From Lysobacter_L cavernae (GTDB taxonomy: Bacteria > Pseudomonadota > Gammaproteobacteria > Xanthomonadales > Xanthomonadaceae), in NCBI RefSeq assembly GCF_042648505.1, contig NZ_JBHRXK010000013.1, positions 1-27,899 of the forward strand: 27,899 nucleotides of DNA, in the 5' to 3' direction. A program made the position numbers and the translations under genes. The notes under the pieces were generated by a model, which searched no databases, had not been told where the DNA came from, and saw only the letters and a list, made by a program, of their open reading frames with translations. How positions within the stretch are numbered: position 1 is the first letter of the stretch; the number at the start of each line of letters is the position of its first letter. Shown here in pieces: positions 8,311 through 16,739 of the stretch.

Positions 8311-9222
8311 ATGAGCGCCGCGCCCGCCCACCCGTTGCGCGCCGCCGGCTTCATGCTCGGCAGCACCTTGTCGTTCGGCGTGATGGCGATCGCGATCCGG
8401 CTGGCGTCGGAATCGCTGCACACCTTCGAGATCGCGTTCTTCCGCAACTTTTTCGGCCTGCTCGCTGTGCTGCCGTTGCTGCTGCAGGCCAACCGCGGCT
8501 CGCTGCGCACCAGGCAACTGCCACGCTACTTCGTGCGCTGCGCGATCGGCATCGGCTCGATGCTCGCCGGCTTCTGGGCGATCGGCCACCTGCCCTTGGC
8601 GCAGGCGATCTCGCTGTCGTACTCGACGCCGGTGTTCGTGACGATCGCCGCAGTGGTGTTCCTGCACGAGCATGTGCGGGCGCGGCGCTGGGCGGCGGTG
8701 GCGCTGGGCTTCCTCGGCGTGCTGGTGATCGTGCGTCCGGGCTCGGCGGACTTCTCGGCCGGCACCCTGATCGCCCTGCTCGCCGCGGTGCTGAGCGGCG
8801 TGGTCGCGATCCAGATCAAGCAGCTGTCGCGCATCGACTCGGCCAACACGATTGTTCTCTACACCTACCTGTTCTGGGTACCGATGTCGTTGCTGCCGGC
8901 GTTGTTCGTGTGGGAATGGCCGGTCGGGATCGCCTGGCTGTGGGTGGTCGCGGCCGGCATCTTCGGCACCGGCGGCCAGGTGCTGTGGACGCATGCGCTC
9001 AAGCTCGGTGAGGTGTCGGCGCTGACGCCGATCAGCTTCATGCAGCTGCCGCTGGTCGCCACTGCCGGCTGGCTCTGGTTCGGCGAATCGCTGGACCGCT
9101 GGACCGTGATCGGCGCCGCGATCATCCTCGCCTCCAACGCCTACATCGCCCACCGCGAGGCGGTGCTGGCCCGCCGCGCCGCCTCGGCGGCGCCGACCGC
9201 CGCGGCCAAGCCGGGCGAGTAG
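8311..9222 (+). CDS. DMT-superfamily permease with EamA domains
   Basis: A 303-residue inner-membrane protein made of two similar halves, each about five hydrophobic helices (for example LGSTLSFGVMAIAIRLA early, and LWVVAAGIFGTGGQVLWTHALKLG late). This is the standard 10-TM EamA layout of drug/metabolite exporters. LPLAQAISLSYSTPVFVTIAA and LGFLGVLVIVRPG are typical EamA signatures closing the first half. The substrate cannot be read from sequence. The start at 8311 is chosen because the hydrophobic core begins about 12 residues later and the frame upstream is a murB shadow. It lies 100 nt after murB and may have its own promoter or be a distal gene of that unit; nothing in the gap is a clear terminator. 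Confidence 0.9.
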   Translation: MSAAPAHPLRAAGFMLGSTLSFGVMAIAIRLASESLHTFEIAFFRNFFGLLAVLPLLLQANRGSLRTRQLPRYFVRCAIGIGSMLAGFWAIGHLPLAQAISLSYSTPVFVTIAAVVFLHEHVRARRWAAVALGFLGVLVIVRPGSADFSAGTLIALLAAVLSGVVAIQIKQLSRIDSANTIVLYTYLFWVPMSLLPALFVWEWPVGIAWLWVVAAGIFGTGGQVLWTHALKLGEVSALTPISFMQLPLVATAGWLWFGESLDRWTVIGAAIILASNAYIAHREAVLARRAASAAPTAAAKPGE

Positions 9223-9561
9223 CGGCCGCTGGCCGGCACGGCGGCCTGGGCGCTCGACAGCTGCTGTTCCTGGACCTCGTCGACGCGCTGTTTGAGCGGT
9301 CGCTGCAACCCACACCCGCCTTCGTCCTTGTGCGCCGCAATACGCCGCACGTCCCCTGGCCGGAAAAAGGGGGGCATTCCGGCCCCGTTCCGGGTGGGTA
9401 GCGGCCGAGCGCGACCGCCGGTCGGGTCCGGCTTGACCGCCTCGGCAGGCGGCGGATCAATGGCGTCCCGTCCGGATACGCCCCGGTACGGAGCATTTCA
9501 CTCCATGCGGCCGCGCCCGCCCGCGCGCCGATCGGCCATCGCAGTGACAGGGAGTCGTGCA
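9223..9561. other. 339-nt gene-free interval
   Basis: No convincing gene is seen. The left edge has CGGCC/GGCCG and the middle an 8-bp inverted repeat, GGCCGGAA (9358-9365) with TTCCGGCC (9377-9384) over an 11-nt purine-rich loop, which could act as a terminator for the permease gene. A further copy of TTCCGG follows at once. The right part presumably holds the promoter of the secreted hydrolase, but no clear hexamer pair stands out. Confidence 0.5.
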
Positions 9562-10971
9562 ATGAACCGCAAGCCAGCAGTCCTCGCAATCGCCCTCGCC
9601 ATCGCACTGACTCCGCCGGCCGCACTGGCCGAGGAAGGCGACTACGCCTGGTGGCAGGTGCTGGTCAACCTGGTATCGCCAGCGCCGGCCGACAACCCGG
9701 TGACGCCGGCGCAGCGCAACGCGTCGGCCTATCCGCTGCTCGGCAACCCTGCCGGCTTCGACGACGGCTTTGCACCCGGCCGCTACCTGGGCTGGCAGAC
9801 CGTGCAGCTGGCGCCGGAGACCGGCGCGGTCTGCGGCAACGGCACGCCGTACAAGTTCTTCGTCAACCGCGTCGCCGACACCCGCAACACCCTGATCTAC
9901 ATGGAAGGTGGCGGCGCCTGCTGGGATTACGCAAGCTGCAAGGGCCTGACCCCGCGCAGCGCGCGCAATCCCGACGGCATCCCCGACGACTACATGGGCC
10001 TGCTCAATCCTGGCGCCAGCCTGGTGAGCCCGTTCGTGCTACGCGTCTCGCCGACGCTGGACGTCGTCAAGACGCAGGACTGGAACCTGGTCTACGTGCC
10101 CTACTGCACCGGCGACATCTACAGCGGCGACAAGGTCGCGGTGTACCCCGACCCGAGCGGCCAGAACCCGCCGCTGGTCTACCACCACAACGGCCTGCGC
10201 AACCAGCGCGCAGTGGTGGCCTGGCTCAAGGACCACCTGCCGCGGCCGACCCAGCTGGTGCAGACCGGCTGCAGCGCCGGCGGCGTCGGCAGCATGCTCA
10301 ATTACGACCACGTGCGCGGCGACATGGCGCCCAACCGCGCCTTCCTGATCAACGACTCCGGTCCGGTGTACAGCGCGCCCACTGGCGCCGACCCGCAGCA
10401 GTACCCGTCGGTGCCACTGTTCGCTACGGTGCGCCCGGCCTGGGGCCTGGACGAGAGCAACGGCCCGATCGACTACATGAGCAACCGCCTCAGCGCCTAC
10501 GGCTTCAACCGCAACGACTTCGGCACGCTGGTGCGGGCCCTGGCCAACAAGCGCCGCAGCGACCGCCTCGGCATCACCTATTTCTGGCAGGACCTCAATT
10601 ACTCCTCGTACTCCTACGAGCGCTTCTTCCCGGAGATCGTCAACGCCCCCGACCAGGCCACCAAGGAGCAACTGCTGCACCAGAAGTGGGCGCAGGACAC
10701 CACGCGTTTGAAGCAGACCACCGACAGCCTGGCCAACGTCGGCGGCTACTACTCGCAGTTCCGCGCGCTCAACGAAAGCCATTGCGACTCCATCGTCGAC
10801 TTCAAGAACGGCGACATCCAGGAGCGGCAGCTGGAACTGGGCCATTTCGTCGACAACGTGCTCAACGGCCAGGGCCCGGTGCTGGATGCCTCCGAGGCCA
10901 GTGACGAGGCCGATCGCAAGAAGCCGTTCAACCCGTTCTACGCGCTGATCGATGCGCTGTTGAACGGCTGA
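9562..10971 (+). CDS. Secreted pectinacetylesterase/Notum-type serine hydrolase
   Basis: A 469-residue exported enzyme. The signal peptide (MNRKPAVLAIALAIALTPPA then ALA) should be cleaved after residue 23. Family hallmarks of pectinacetylesterases (CE13/Notum fold) are YMEGGGACWDYASCKG at 113-128, WNLVYVPYCTGDIYSGD at 174-190, the nucleophile elbow GCSAGG with Ser238, LINDSGP, and a catalytic His at about 407 in NESHCDSIVDF. Plant members deacetylate pectin and animal Notum removes palmitoleate from Wnt; bacterial substrates are mostly unknown, so I call only ester hydrolase. The start is fixed by GGGAG 7 nt before the ATG; the longer frame to 9292 lacks any RBS and precedes the signal peptide. 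The following gene may encode a dedicated helper. Confidence 0.88.
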   Translation: MNRKPAVLAIALAIALTPPAALAEEGDYAWWQVLVNLVSPAPADNPVTPAQRNASAYPLLGNPAGFDDGFAPGRYLGWQTVQLAPETGAVCGNGTPYKFFVNRVADTRNTLIYMEGGGACWDYASCKGLTPRSARNPDGIPDDYMGLLNPGASLVSPFVLRVSPTLDVVKTQDWNLVYVPYCTGDIYSGDKVAVYPDPSGQNPPLVYHHNGLRNQRAVVAWLKDHLPRPTQLVQTGCSAGGVGSMLNYDHVRGDMAPNRAFLINDSGPVYSAPTGADPQQYPSVPLFATVRPAWGLDESNGPIDYMSNRLSAYGFNRNDFGTLVRALANKRRSDRLGITYFWQDLNYSSYSYERFFPEIVNAPDQATKEQLLHQKWAQDTTRLKQTTDSLANVGGYYSQFRALNESHCDSIVDFKNGDIQERQLELGHFVDNVLNGQGPVLDASEASDEADRKKPFNPFYALIDALLNG

Positions 10972-11010
10972 CCGGTCGACCGGCGCGGGCTGCTGGGAGG
11001 GCAGCCCGCG
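10972..11010 (+). other. Palindrome plus strong hairpin between hydrolase and helper-like gene
   Basis: Directly after the stop comes a perfect 12-nt palindrome (CCGGTCGACCGG, 10972-10983), then a perfect 10-bp stem, CGCGGGCTGC (10984-10993) with GCAGCCCGCG (11001-11010), over the loop TGGGAGG. There is no T-run, so it is either a Rho-independent terminator of poor type or an mRNA-stabilising/attenuating structure inside a two-gene unit. Confidence 0.7.
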
Positions 11011-11038
11011 TCGATCGCCTCCACTGTCGCCCATACCG

Positions 11039-11692
11039 ATGAAACGACGTAACCGCGCCATCACCATCATCGCGTCTGTCGCCTTGCTGCTCGGACTCGG
11101 CGGCTACGGTGCACATCGCGCTGGACAGCAAGGCGCAGCGCGCGCCAGCGCCACGTCCGGCAACAACGCGGCGCTGGCATCGGCCGCGACTGGCAACGTC
11201 ACTTCGCGTGTCGAGCTGCTCAGTCGCCCGGCCGTCCGTGCCTACCAGGCGCGTGTGGACTTTCAGGAGCAGGCGCGCCGCTTCTTCGCCGAGGCCGGCC
11301 GTCTCGCCCCGGCAGCACGGCAACGGCAGGCGCAGCTACTGGAAACCGATATCGACCGCTACGAGCGCGCCGGCGATCTGTCAGCCGGCGAAACCCTGAT
11401 GCTGCGCATCGGCCTGATCCGCGCCACCGAAACCGACCCGGCGCGGCAGATGCAGCGCACCGCCGATCTCGCGGCCGCGTACCAGGTCCATGCCGAACGC
11501 CGCAACGCCGCCTTCCTCGCCGCACAGCGTGACGATCGCGCATTCAACGACTACAAGACGCGGGAAAACCGCATCGTCACCGAGGTAATGGCGATGCCGG
11601 TCGTCCCCGGGGGGCTGAGTCGCAACGAGTACCTGCGCCGGCGCCTGCAGCACGAACGCGAGATCGCCTACGGACGCACGACTGCACGCTGA
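11039..11692 (+). CDS. Membrane-anchored, helix-rich periplasmic protein, unknown function
   Basis: A 217-residue protein with basic start (MKRRNRAI), one hydrophobic helix at about residues 8-25, a short Ala/Ser/Thr linker (about 26-50), and a long charged helical body (RRFFAEAGRLAPAARQRQ, DIDRYERAGDLSAGE, LMLRIGLIRATETD, LRRRLQHEREIAYG). No cleavage site is evident, so it should stay in the inner membrane with its body in the periplasm. I do not recognise the family with confidence. The architecture (N-terminal anchor plus extended helices) and the place right after a secreted hydrolase recall lipase foldases and phospholipase accessory proteins, but their signature motifs are not seen. The next gene is convergent with only 9 nt between the stops. 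Confidence 0.75.
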   Translation: MKRRNRAITIIASVALLLGLGGYGAHRAGQQGAARASATSGNNAALASAATGNVTSRVELLSRPAVRAYQARVDFQEQARRFFAEAGRLAPAARQRQAQLLETDIDRYERAGDLSAGETLMLRIGLIRATETDPARQMQRTADLAAAYQVHAERRNAAFLAAQRDDRAFNDYKTRENRIVTEVMAMPVVPGGLSRNEYLRRRLQHEREIAYGRTTAR

Positions 11693-11701
11693 TCCTTCTC
11701 T

Positions 11702-12415
11702 TCAGTGGGAAGTGCCGCGCCACGGCCGAAGATGGTTGCGGTACACCAGCACGAACACCGCGATCACCCAGGCCATCGCCGCGGCCCAGCCCGCGAGGAT
11801 GTCCGAGGGGTAGTGCACGCCCAGATACACCCGCGACAACCCGACCAGCCCCACGAAGGTCGCCATCACGACGACGACCGGCCAGCGCCAGCGCGTGCGC
11901 CACGTCAGCAGGATCAGCACGCAGGCCAGGGTCATCGAACCCATCGCGTGGCCGCTGGGAAAGCTGTAGTTGGTTTCCGGCGCGACCGACTCCCACAGTG
12001 CCGGCCGCTCGCGCGCGAACACCTGCTTGGTGGCGATGTTGAGCAACGCCGAACCACCAAGCGCGAGCGCGGCGAAGCTGGCCGCGCGCAACCGCCGCAG
12101 CCAGGTCAATACCAGCACCAGGGCGATGTCGAACGGCACCACGCCCCACAGGTAGCCCAGCTTCGAGACCAGCACGAAGAAACGGTCGGAACCGTCGCGG
12201 GCCAGTTGATGGGCGAAGTTCAGTACCGGCTCGTCGAACGCGATTACTTCCTGCTCGTGGATCTCGTCGGCCAGCTCGGCGAAACCCCACAGCGGCAGCA
12301 GCAGGCCGACGAAGATCAGCAGCAGGTGCAGGCCGTACCGACGCAACAACGCCGCGCCGAAGCGCAGCCCCTGCTGCAATGCTTCTCCGCCTTCAGCCGC
12401 CACGGGCCTCGGCAC
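11702..12415 (-). CDS. PAP2-family membrane phosphatase
   Basis: A 237-residue polytopic protein with the complete PAP2 phosphatase signature: KQVFARERP, PSGHAMGS and SRVYLGVHYPSDILAG, giving the catalytic His pair and the Arg/Lys phosphate ligands. About six membrane helices surround them. Family members remove phosphate from phosphatidate, phosphatidylglycerophosphate or undecaprenyl diphosphate at the periplasmic face; which one applies here is not visible. The start is uncertain: GTG at 12415 overlaps the ispG 3' end by 23 nt, while GTG at 12403 has GAGG close upstream. With ispG upstream on the same strand, the two are probably co-transcribed, and a link to undecaprenyl/isoprenoid phosphate recycling is a reasonable inference. 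Confidence 0.9.
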   Translation of the reverse strand: MPRPVAAEGGEALQQGLRFGAALLRRYGLHLLLIFVGLLLPLWGFAELADEIHEQEVIAFDEPVLNFAHQLARDGSDRFFVLVSKLGYLWGVVPFDIALVLVLTWLRRLRAASFAALALGGSALLNIATKQVFARERPALWESVAPETNYSFPSGHAMGSMTLACVLILLTWRTRWRWPVVVVMATFVGLVGLSRVYLGVHYPSDILAGWAAAMAWVIAVFVLVYRNHLRPWRGTSH

Positions 12416-13676
12416 CGGCGCGCGGGCCGTAATTGCGCGCGACGTAGCGGTCGATCAGGGCGACGAATTCGTTGGCGATGTTCTCGCCGCGCAGGGTCAC
12501 GGTTTTCTCGCCGTCCTCGAACACCGGAGCCGACGGTGCCTCGCCCGTGCCCGGCAACGAGATGCCGATGTTGGCGTGGCGCGATTCGCCCGGGCCATTG
12601 ACCACGCAGCCCATCACCGCCAGCGTCATGTTCTCGGCACCCGGATGGCTGATCTTCCATTCCGGCATCTTCGCGCGCACGTGCTCCTGCACGGTCTTGG
12701 CCAGTTCCTGGAAGAACTCGCTGGTGGTGCGGCCGCATCCCGGGCAGGCGGTGACCATCGGCGTGAACGCGCGCAGGCCCATGGTCTGCAGCAGCTCCTG
12801 CGCGACGATGACCTCGTTGGTGCGCGACTGGCCCGGCTCCGGCGTCAGCGAGATACGGATGGTGTCGCCGATGCCTTCCTGCAGCAGCACACCGAGCGCG
12901 GCGCTGGAGGCGACGATGCCCTTGCTGCCGATGCCGGCCTCGGTCAGGCCCAGGTGCAGGGCGTAGTCGCCGCGGTTGGCGAGCTCGCGGTACACCGCGA
13001 TCAACTCCTGCACGCCGCTGACCTTGGCACTGAGCACGATGCGGTCGGCGCTCAGGCCCAGCTCGACCGCGCGCGCCGCCGAATCCAGCGCCGAGCGGAT
13101 CAACGCCTCGCGCAGCACGCGACCGGCATCCCAGGGCTCGGCACGCTGGTGGTTCTCGTCCATCAGCTGCGCGGCAAGGGCCTGGTCCAGCGAGCCCCAG
13201 TTGGCACCGATGCGCACCGGCTTGCCGTGCTTGATCGCCAGTTCGATCAAGGTGGCGAACTGGCTGTCCTTCTTCTTGCCGAAGCCGACGTTGCCGGGGT
13301 TGATGCGGTACTTGGCCAGCGCTTCGGCGCAGGCCGGCTCGGCGGTCAGCAACTGGTGACCGTTGTAGTGGAAGTCGCCGATGATCGGGACCTCGATGCC
13401 CATCATCGCCAATTTGTCGACGATGCGCGGTACCGCCGCAGCAGCCTCGACCGTGTTGACAGTGACGCGCACCAGCTCCGAGCCGGCACGCCATAGCTCT
13501 GCCACCTGCTTGGTGGTCGAGGCGACGTCGGCGGTGTCGGTGTTGGTCATCGACTGCACGACCACCGGATGGCCACCGCCGACATCGACGCCGCCGACCC
13601 GTACAGATCGCGTCAAACGACGGGCCAGCGGGCCAAAACCGGGGTCTGCGCAGGGTAAAGGAGCATCTGAATTCAT
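12393..13676 (-). CDS. ispG: 4-hydroxy-3-methylbut-2-en-1-yl diphosphate synthase
   Basis: An iron-sulfur enzyme of the MEP isoprenoid pathway that converts MEcPP to HMBPP. Of its 427 residues, VQSMTNTDTADV, VPIIGDFHYNG, RINPGNVG and RIGANWGSLDQ form the TIM barrel. The [4Fe-4S] ligands are Cys311 and Cys314 in TACPGCGRTTSEF and Cys357 in MGCVVNGPGESRHANIG, whose Glu is the fourth ligand. A run of about 45 residues around DENHQRAEPWDAGRVLREAL is the insertion common in proteobacterial long forms. Two ATGs are possible, 13685 and 13676; a TACAAT box covering the first one favours 13676 (see promoter entry). It is divergent from xseA with a 66-nt gap. Confidence 0.95.
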   Translation of the reverse strand: MNSDAPLPCADPGFGPLARRLTRSVRVGGVDVGGGHPVVVQSMTNTDTADVASTTKQVAELWRAGSELVRVTVNTVEAAAAVPRIVDKLAMMGIEVPIIGDFHYNGHQLLTAEPACAEALAKYRINPGNVGFGKKKDSQFATLIELAIKHGKPVRIGANWGSLDQALAAQLMDENHQRAEPWDAGRVLREALIRSALDSAARAVELGLSADRIVLSAKVSGVQELIAVYRELANRGDYALHLGLTEAGIGSKGIVASSAALGVLLQEGIGDTIRISLTPEPGQSRTNEVIVAQELLQTMGLRAFTPMVTACPGCGRTTSEFFQELAKTVQEHVRAKMPEWKISHPGAENMTLAVMGCVVNGPGESRHANIGISLPGTGEAPSAPVFEDGEKTVTLRGENIANEFVALIDRYVARNYGPRAGAEARGG

Positions 13677-13683
13677 GGACGCC

Positions 13684-13689
13684 ATTGTA
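13684..13689 (-). promoter_or_regulatory. Candidate -10 box (TACAAT) for ispG
   Basis: On the minus strand TACAAT overlaps the upstream ATG of ispG. A transcript beginning 6-8 nt downstream would start at or within a base or two of the second ATG (13676), giving a leaderless or nearly leaderless message. No good -35 is present; GTGACG lies 20 nt upstream, which is too far. Confidence 0.3.
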
Positions 13690-13742
13690 CCGCCGGCGTG
13701 ACCGGAAGCCGTCACTGCGCTACCGTGGTCCGCCGCCCGTTC

Positions 13743-15092
13743 ATGCCGCCAGTGGACTCCCCCGCCGACCACGTCCTGACCCCTAGCCAGCTCAACACCC
13801 TGGCGCGCGACCTGCTGGAAGGCGCGTTCCCGCTGGTGTGGGTGGAAGGCGAGCTGGGCAACGTGTCGCGGCCGTCGTCCGGCCATCTCTACTTCACCCT
13901 GAAGGACGCGCGCGCGCAGGTGCGGTGCGCGATGTTCAAGCCCAAGAGCAGCTGGCTGAAGTTCGCCCCGCGCGAGGGCCTGCGCGTGCTGGCGCGCGGC
14001 CGGTTGACCCTGTACGAGGCCCGCGGCGATTACCAGCTGGTGCTGGACCACATGGAAGAGGCTGGCGAAGGCGCGCTGCGGCGCGCGTTCGAGGAGCTCA
14101 AAGCCAAGCTCACCGCCGAGGGCCTGTTCGATGCCCAGCGCAAGCGGCCGCTGCCGCGGTTCGCCTCGCGCATCGGAGTGATCACCTCGCCCAGCGGCGC
14201 CGTCGTGCGCGACGTGCTGAGCGTGCTGGCACGGCGCTTCCCACTGGTCGAGGCCGAGGTGCTGCCGGTGCCGGTGCAGGGCGACGGCGCCGCGGCGCGG
14301 ATCGTGGCGATGCTGCAGCGGGCGATCACCTCGCAGCGCTACGACGTGCTGCTGGTCGCACGCGGCGGCGGCTCGCTGGAAGACCTGTGGGCCTTCAACG
14401 ACGAGCACCTGGCGCGTGCGATCGCGGCCTCACCCGTGCCAGTAGTGTCGGCGGTCGGCCACGAGACCGACTTCAGCCTCAGCGATTTCGCCGCCGACGT
14501 GCGCGCACCGACGCCGTCGGTCGCGGCCGAGTTGCTGGTGCCCAACCGCGATGACCTCAATCACCGCCTGCACCTGCTCGATGCGCGCCTGCGCGCCGTG
14601 CAGTTGCAGCGGCTGCGCCAGGCGATGCAGCGCGCCGACCGCGCCGCCTTGCGCTTGAACGCACTGCGACCGCAGGCACGCCTGCAGCTGCTGCAGCGTC
14701 GCCAGGTCGATGCGCTGCGCCGCTTGCACGCGGCCTGGCAGCGGCAATTCGAGCGCGAGCGCGCCCGCCTGCGCCACGCCGACGCGGTGCTGCGGGCGTC
14801 GCAGCCGCAACGCCGCATCGCGCGTCTGCGCGAGCGCCTGGCCACCCTCGCCCTGCGCCCGCAGGCCGCGATCGTGCGCCGGCTCGGCCACCAGGCGTTG
14901 CACCTGCGCGGCCTCGCCCGCTCGCTGGAAGCGGTGAGCCCGCTGGCCACCGTCGCACGCGGCTACAGCATCCTGCGCCACGACGACGGTCGCATCGTGC
15001 GCAGCGTGCTCGATGCAGCGCCTGGCGATCGGCTCGACGCGCGACTGGTTGACGGCAGCTTGCGGGTGCGGGTCATCGACACGAGCGAGTGA
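13743..15092 (+). CDS. xseA: Exodeoxyribonuclease VII large subunit
   Basis: The catalytic and DNA-binding subunit of exonuclease VII, which degrades single-stranded DNA with the small subunit XseB (not in the window). The 449-residue length matches the family (E. coli about 456). The N-terminal OB-fold spans about 10-110 (LVWVEGELGNVSRPSSGHLYF). The nuclease core has IGVITSPSGAVVRD, LLVARGGGSLEDLWAFNDE and VSAVGHETDFSLSDFAADVRAPTPS. A long Arg/Leu/Gln-rich coiled coil (about 275-400) carries XseB, and VARGYSILRHDDG closes the chain. ATG 13743 is preferred to GTG 13698, which would add a poorly conserved 15-residue leader; neither has a strong RBS. Confidence 0.96.
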   Translation: MPPVDSPADHVLTPSQLNTLARDLLEGAFPLVWVEGELGNVSRPSSGHLYFTLKDARAQVRCAMFKPKSSWLKFAPREGLRVLARGRLTLYEARGDYQLVLDHMEEAGEGALRRAFEELKAKLTAEGLFDAQRKRPLPRFASRIGVITSPSGAVVRDVLSVLARRFPLVEAEVLPVPVQGDGAAARIVAMLQRAITSQRYDVLLVARGGGSLEDLWAFNDEHLARAIAASPVPVVSAVGHETDFSLSDFAADVRAPTPSVAAELLVPNRDDLNHRLHLLDARLRAVQLQRLRQAMQRADRAALRLNALRPQARLQLLQRRQVDALRRLHAAWQRQFERERARLRHADAVLRASQPQRRIARLRERLATLALRPQAAIVRRLGHQALHLRGLARSLEAVSPLATVARGYSILRHDDGRIVRSVLDAAPGDRLDARLVDGSLRVRVIDTSE

Positions 15093-15106
15093 AGCCGCTC
15101 TTCATC

Positions 15107-15132
15107 GTCATTCCCACCTCCGCGGGAATGAC
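15107..15132. repeat. REP-like palindromic element
   Basis: GTCATTCCC and GGGAATGAC pair perfectly over an 8-nt loop (ACCTCCGC) in the gap after xseA. The TCGTCAT-CCC onset resembles the element at 26452-26477, suggesting two members of a dispersed REP family. It could also work as a terminator for xseA, though the following bases are not T-rich. Confidence 0.65.
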
Positions 15133-15196
15133 AAGCAAACCTCGCCCGACATGACGTTCACCCACCCTGATCCATCTTGCGGGAACGGAGGTCTCC

Positions 15197-16627
15197 ATGC
15201 TCGCCAAACGTTATCCCTACTACCTCGCCAACCGAGCGGTCGCGGCCAACGCAGACCTGGAGGTGTTCGACAAGTACAGCGGCAAGCGCGCCACCCGGGT
15301 GGCGCTGGCCGATGCGGCTGCGGTGCGTAAAGCGATCGTCGCCGCGCACAAGGCGCGCGAGGCGATGGCTGCGTTTCCGCCCGATGCACGCCGCGACGTG
15401 CTCGAGCATTGCGTGCGCCGTTTCGGCGAGCGCTTCGAGGAACTCGCCCAGGCGCTGTGCATCGAGGCCGGCAAGCCGATCAAGGACGCCCGCGGCGAGG
15501 TCACACGCCTGATCGACACATTCCGCATCGCCGCCGGCGAGGCCACCCGCATCGGCGGCGAGATCGTGGAACTGCAAATATCACCGCGTACCCGCGGCTA
15601 TCGCGGCATGGTCAAGCGCGTGCCGATCGGCGTGTGCAGTTTCATCACCCCGTTCAACTTTCCACTCAACCTGGTCGCACACAAGGTGGCGCCGGCCATT
15701 GCCGCCGGCTGCCCGTTCGTGCTCAAGCCCGCGGCCAAGACCCCGATCGGCGCGCTGATCATCGCGCAGGTGTTGGCCGAGACCGACCTGCCCAAGGGCG
15801 CGTTCTCGGTGCTGGCCTGCTCCAACGAGGACGCTGCGCAACTGGTCGAGGACGAGCGCGTCGCCCTGCTCAGTTTTACCGGTGGCCTGGTCGGCTGGGA
15901 GCTGAAGGCACGCGCCGGGCGCAAGAAGGTCACGCTGGAACTCGGTGGCAACGCCGCCTGCATCGTCGATGCCGATCCGGGCGCTTCGCTCGACCACGTC
16001 GTCGAGCGGCTGGTGTTCGGCGCCTATTACCAGAGCGGGCAAAGCTGCATAAGCGTGCAGCGCATCTACGCCCATGCCGACATCCACGACAAGCTGCGCA
16101 GGAAACTGAAAGCCGCGGTGGCGAAACTGCGCATGGGCGACCCGCGTGACGAGAAGACGTTCATCGGGCCGATGATCGACGTGGACGCGGCCAAACGGAT
16201 CGAAGGCTGGATTGCGGCGGCACGCAAAGCCGGTGCCAAGCGCCTGGCCGGTGGCGAGCGCGTGGGCAACATGCTGCCGGCGACGTTGCTGGAAAACCTG
16301 CCGCACGACACCGATCTTTACCGCAAGGAAGCATTCGCACCGGTGGCCTTGCTCGAGCCGTTCGATGATTTCGAAGACGCCTTGAAGCGCGTCAACGACA
16401 GCGACTTCGGCCTGCAGGCAGGCGTGTTCACCGGCAGCCTCGCCCACGCGATGCGCGCCTGGGACCGGCTCGACGTCGGCGGTGTCATCGTCGGCGATGT
16501 GCCGAGCTTCCGCGTCGACAACATGCCTTACGGCGGCACCAAGCAGTCCGGGCTGGGTCGCGAGGGCGTGCGTTATGCCATCGAAGACATGACCGAGCCG
16601 CGCCTGCTGGTGATCCGCGATCCGTGA
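15197..16627 (+). CDS. NAD(P)-dependent aldehyde dehydrogenase, substrate unknown
   Basis: A 476-residue member of the aldehyde dehydrogenase superfamily. It has oxyanion Asn154 (TPFNFPLNLVAHK), FVLKPAAKTP, base Glu248 (TLELGGNAA), nucleophile Cys284 (YQSGQSCISVQR), and late PFDDFEDALKRVND and PYGGTKQSGLGREG. The layout is nearest to the lactaldehyde/glyceraldehyde-type ALDHs rather than to the ALDH7 protein at 4573. The cofactor loop, usually FTGS-x-x-VG, reads FTGGLVGW here, apparently one residue short. GGAGG lies 5 nt before the ATG, a strong RBS. It is preceded by the REP-like element and followed by a strong terminator, so it is probably monocistronic. No neighbour points to a pathway. 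Confidence 0.92.
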   Translation: MLAKRYPYYLANRAVAANADLEVFDKYSGKRATRVALADAAAVRKAIVAAHKAREAMAAFPPDARRDVLEHCVRRFGERFEELAQALCIEAGKPIKDARGEVTRLIDTFRIAAGEATRIGGEIVELQISPRTRGYRGMVKRVPIGVCSFITPFNFPLNLVAHKVAPAIAAGCPFVLKPAAKTPIGALIIAQVLAETDLPKGAFSVLACSNEDAAQLVEDERVALLSFTGGLVGWELKARAGRKKVTLELGGNAACIVDADPGASLDHVVERLVFGAYYQSGQSCISVQRIYAHADIHDKLRRKLKAAVAKLRMGDPRDEKTFIGPMIDVDAAKRIEGWIAAARKAGAKRLAGGERVGNMLPATLLENLPHDTDLYRKEAFAPVALLEPFDDFEDALKRVNDSDFGLQAGVFTGSLAHAMRAWDRLDVGGVIVGDVPSFRVDNMPYGGTKQSGLGREGVRYAIEDMTEPRLLVIRDP

Positions 16628-16702
16628 CACGCGTTGCGCGTTATGCGCTTCGGCAAGCCGACCTCGCGCCGCCGGCACGGATTTCTACCAGCCCGGCCAG
16701 TC

Positions 16703-16729
16703 AGCCCGGCACGGCATCCGTGCCGGGCT
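16703..16729. terminator. Bidirectional-looking terminator between convergent genes
   Basis: AGCCCGGCACGG (16703-16714) and CCGTGCCGGGCT (16718-16729) form a perfect 12-bp stem with a CAT loop, followed by ATTGTGTT on the plus strand. It lies between the stops of the dehydrogenase and the leftward alpha/beta gene and could serve both, more efficiently for the rightward one. Confidence 0.8.
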
Positions 16730-16739
16730 ATTGTGTTGC

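Noticed and set aside
9141..9377. 78-codon minus-strand frame in the gap after the permease gene
   Set aside because: No RBS or recognisable domain, and it overlaps the permease 3' end.
13677..14408. N-terminal extension of the ispG frame by about 240 codons
   Set aside because: It runs antisense through xseA and lies outside the known IspG length; the real start is at 13676 or 13685.
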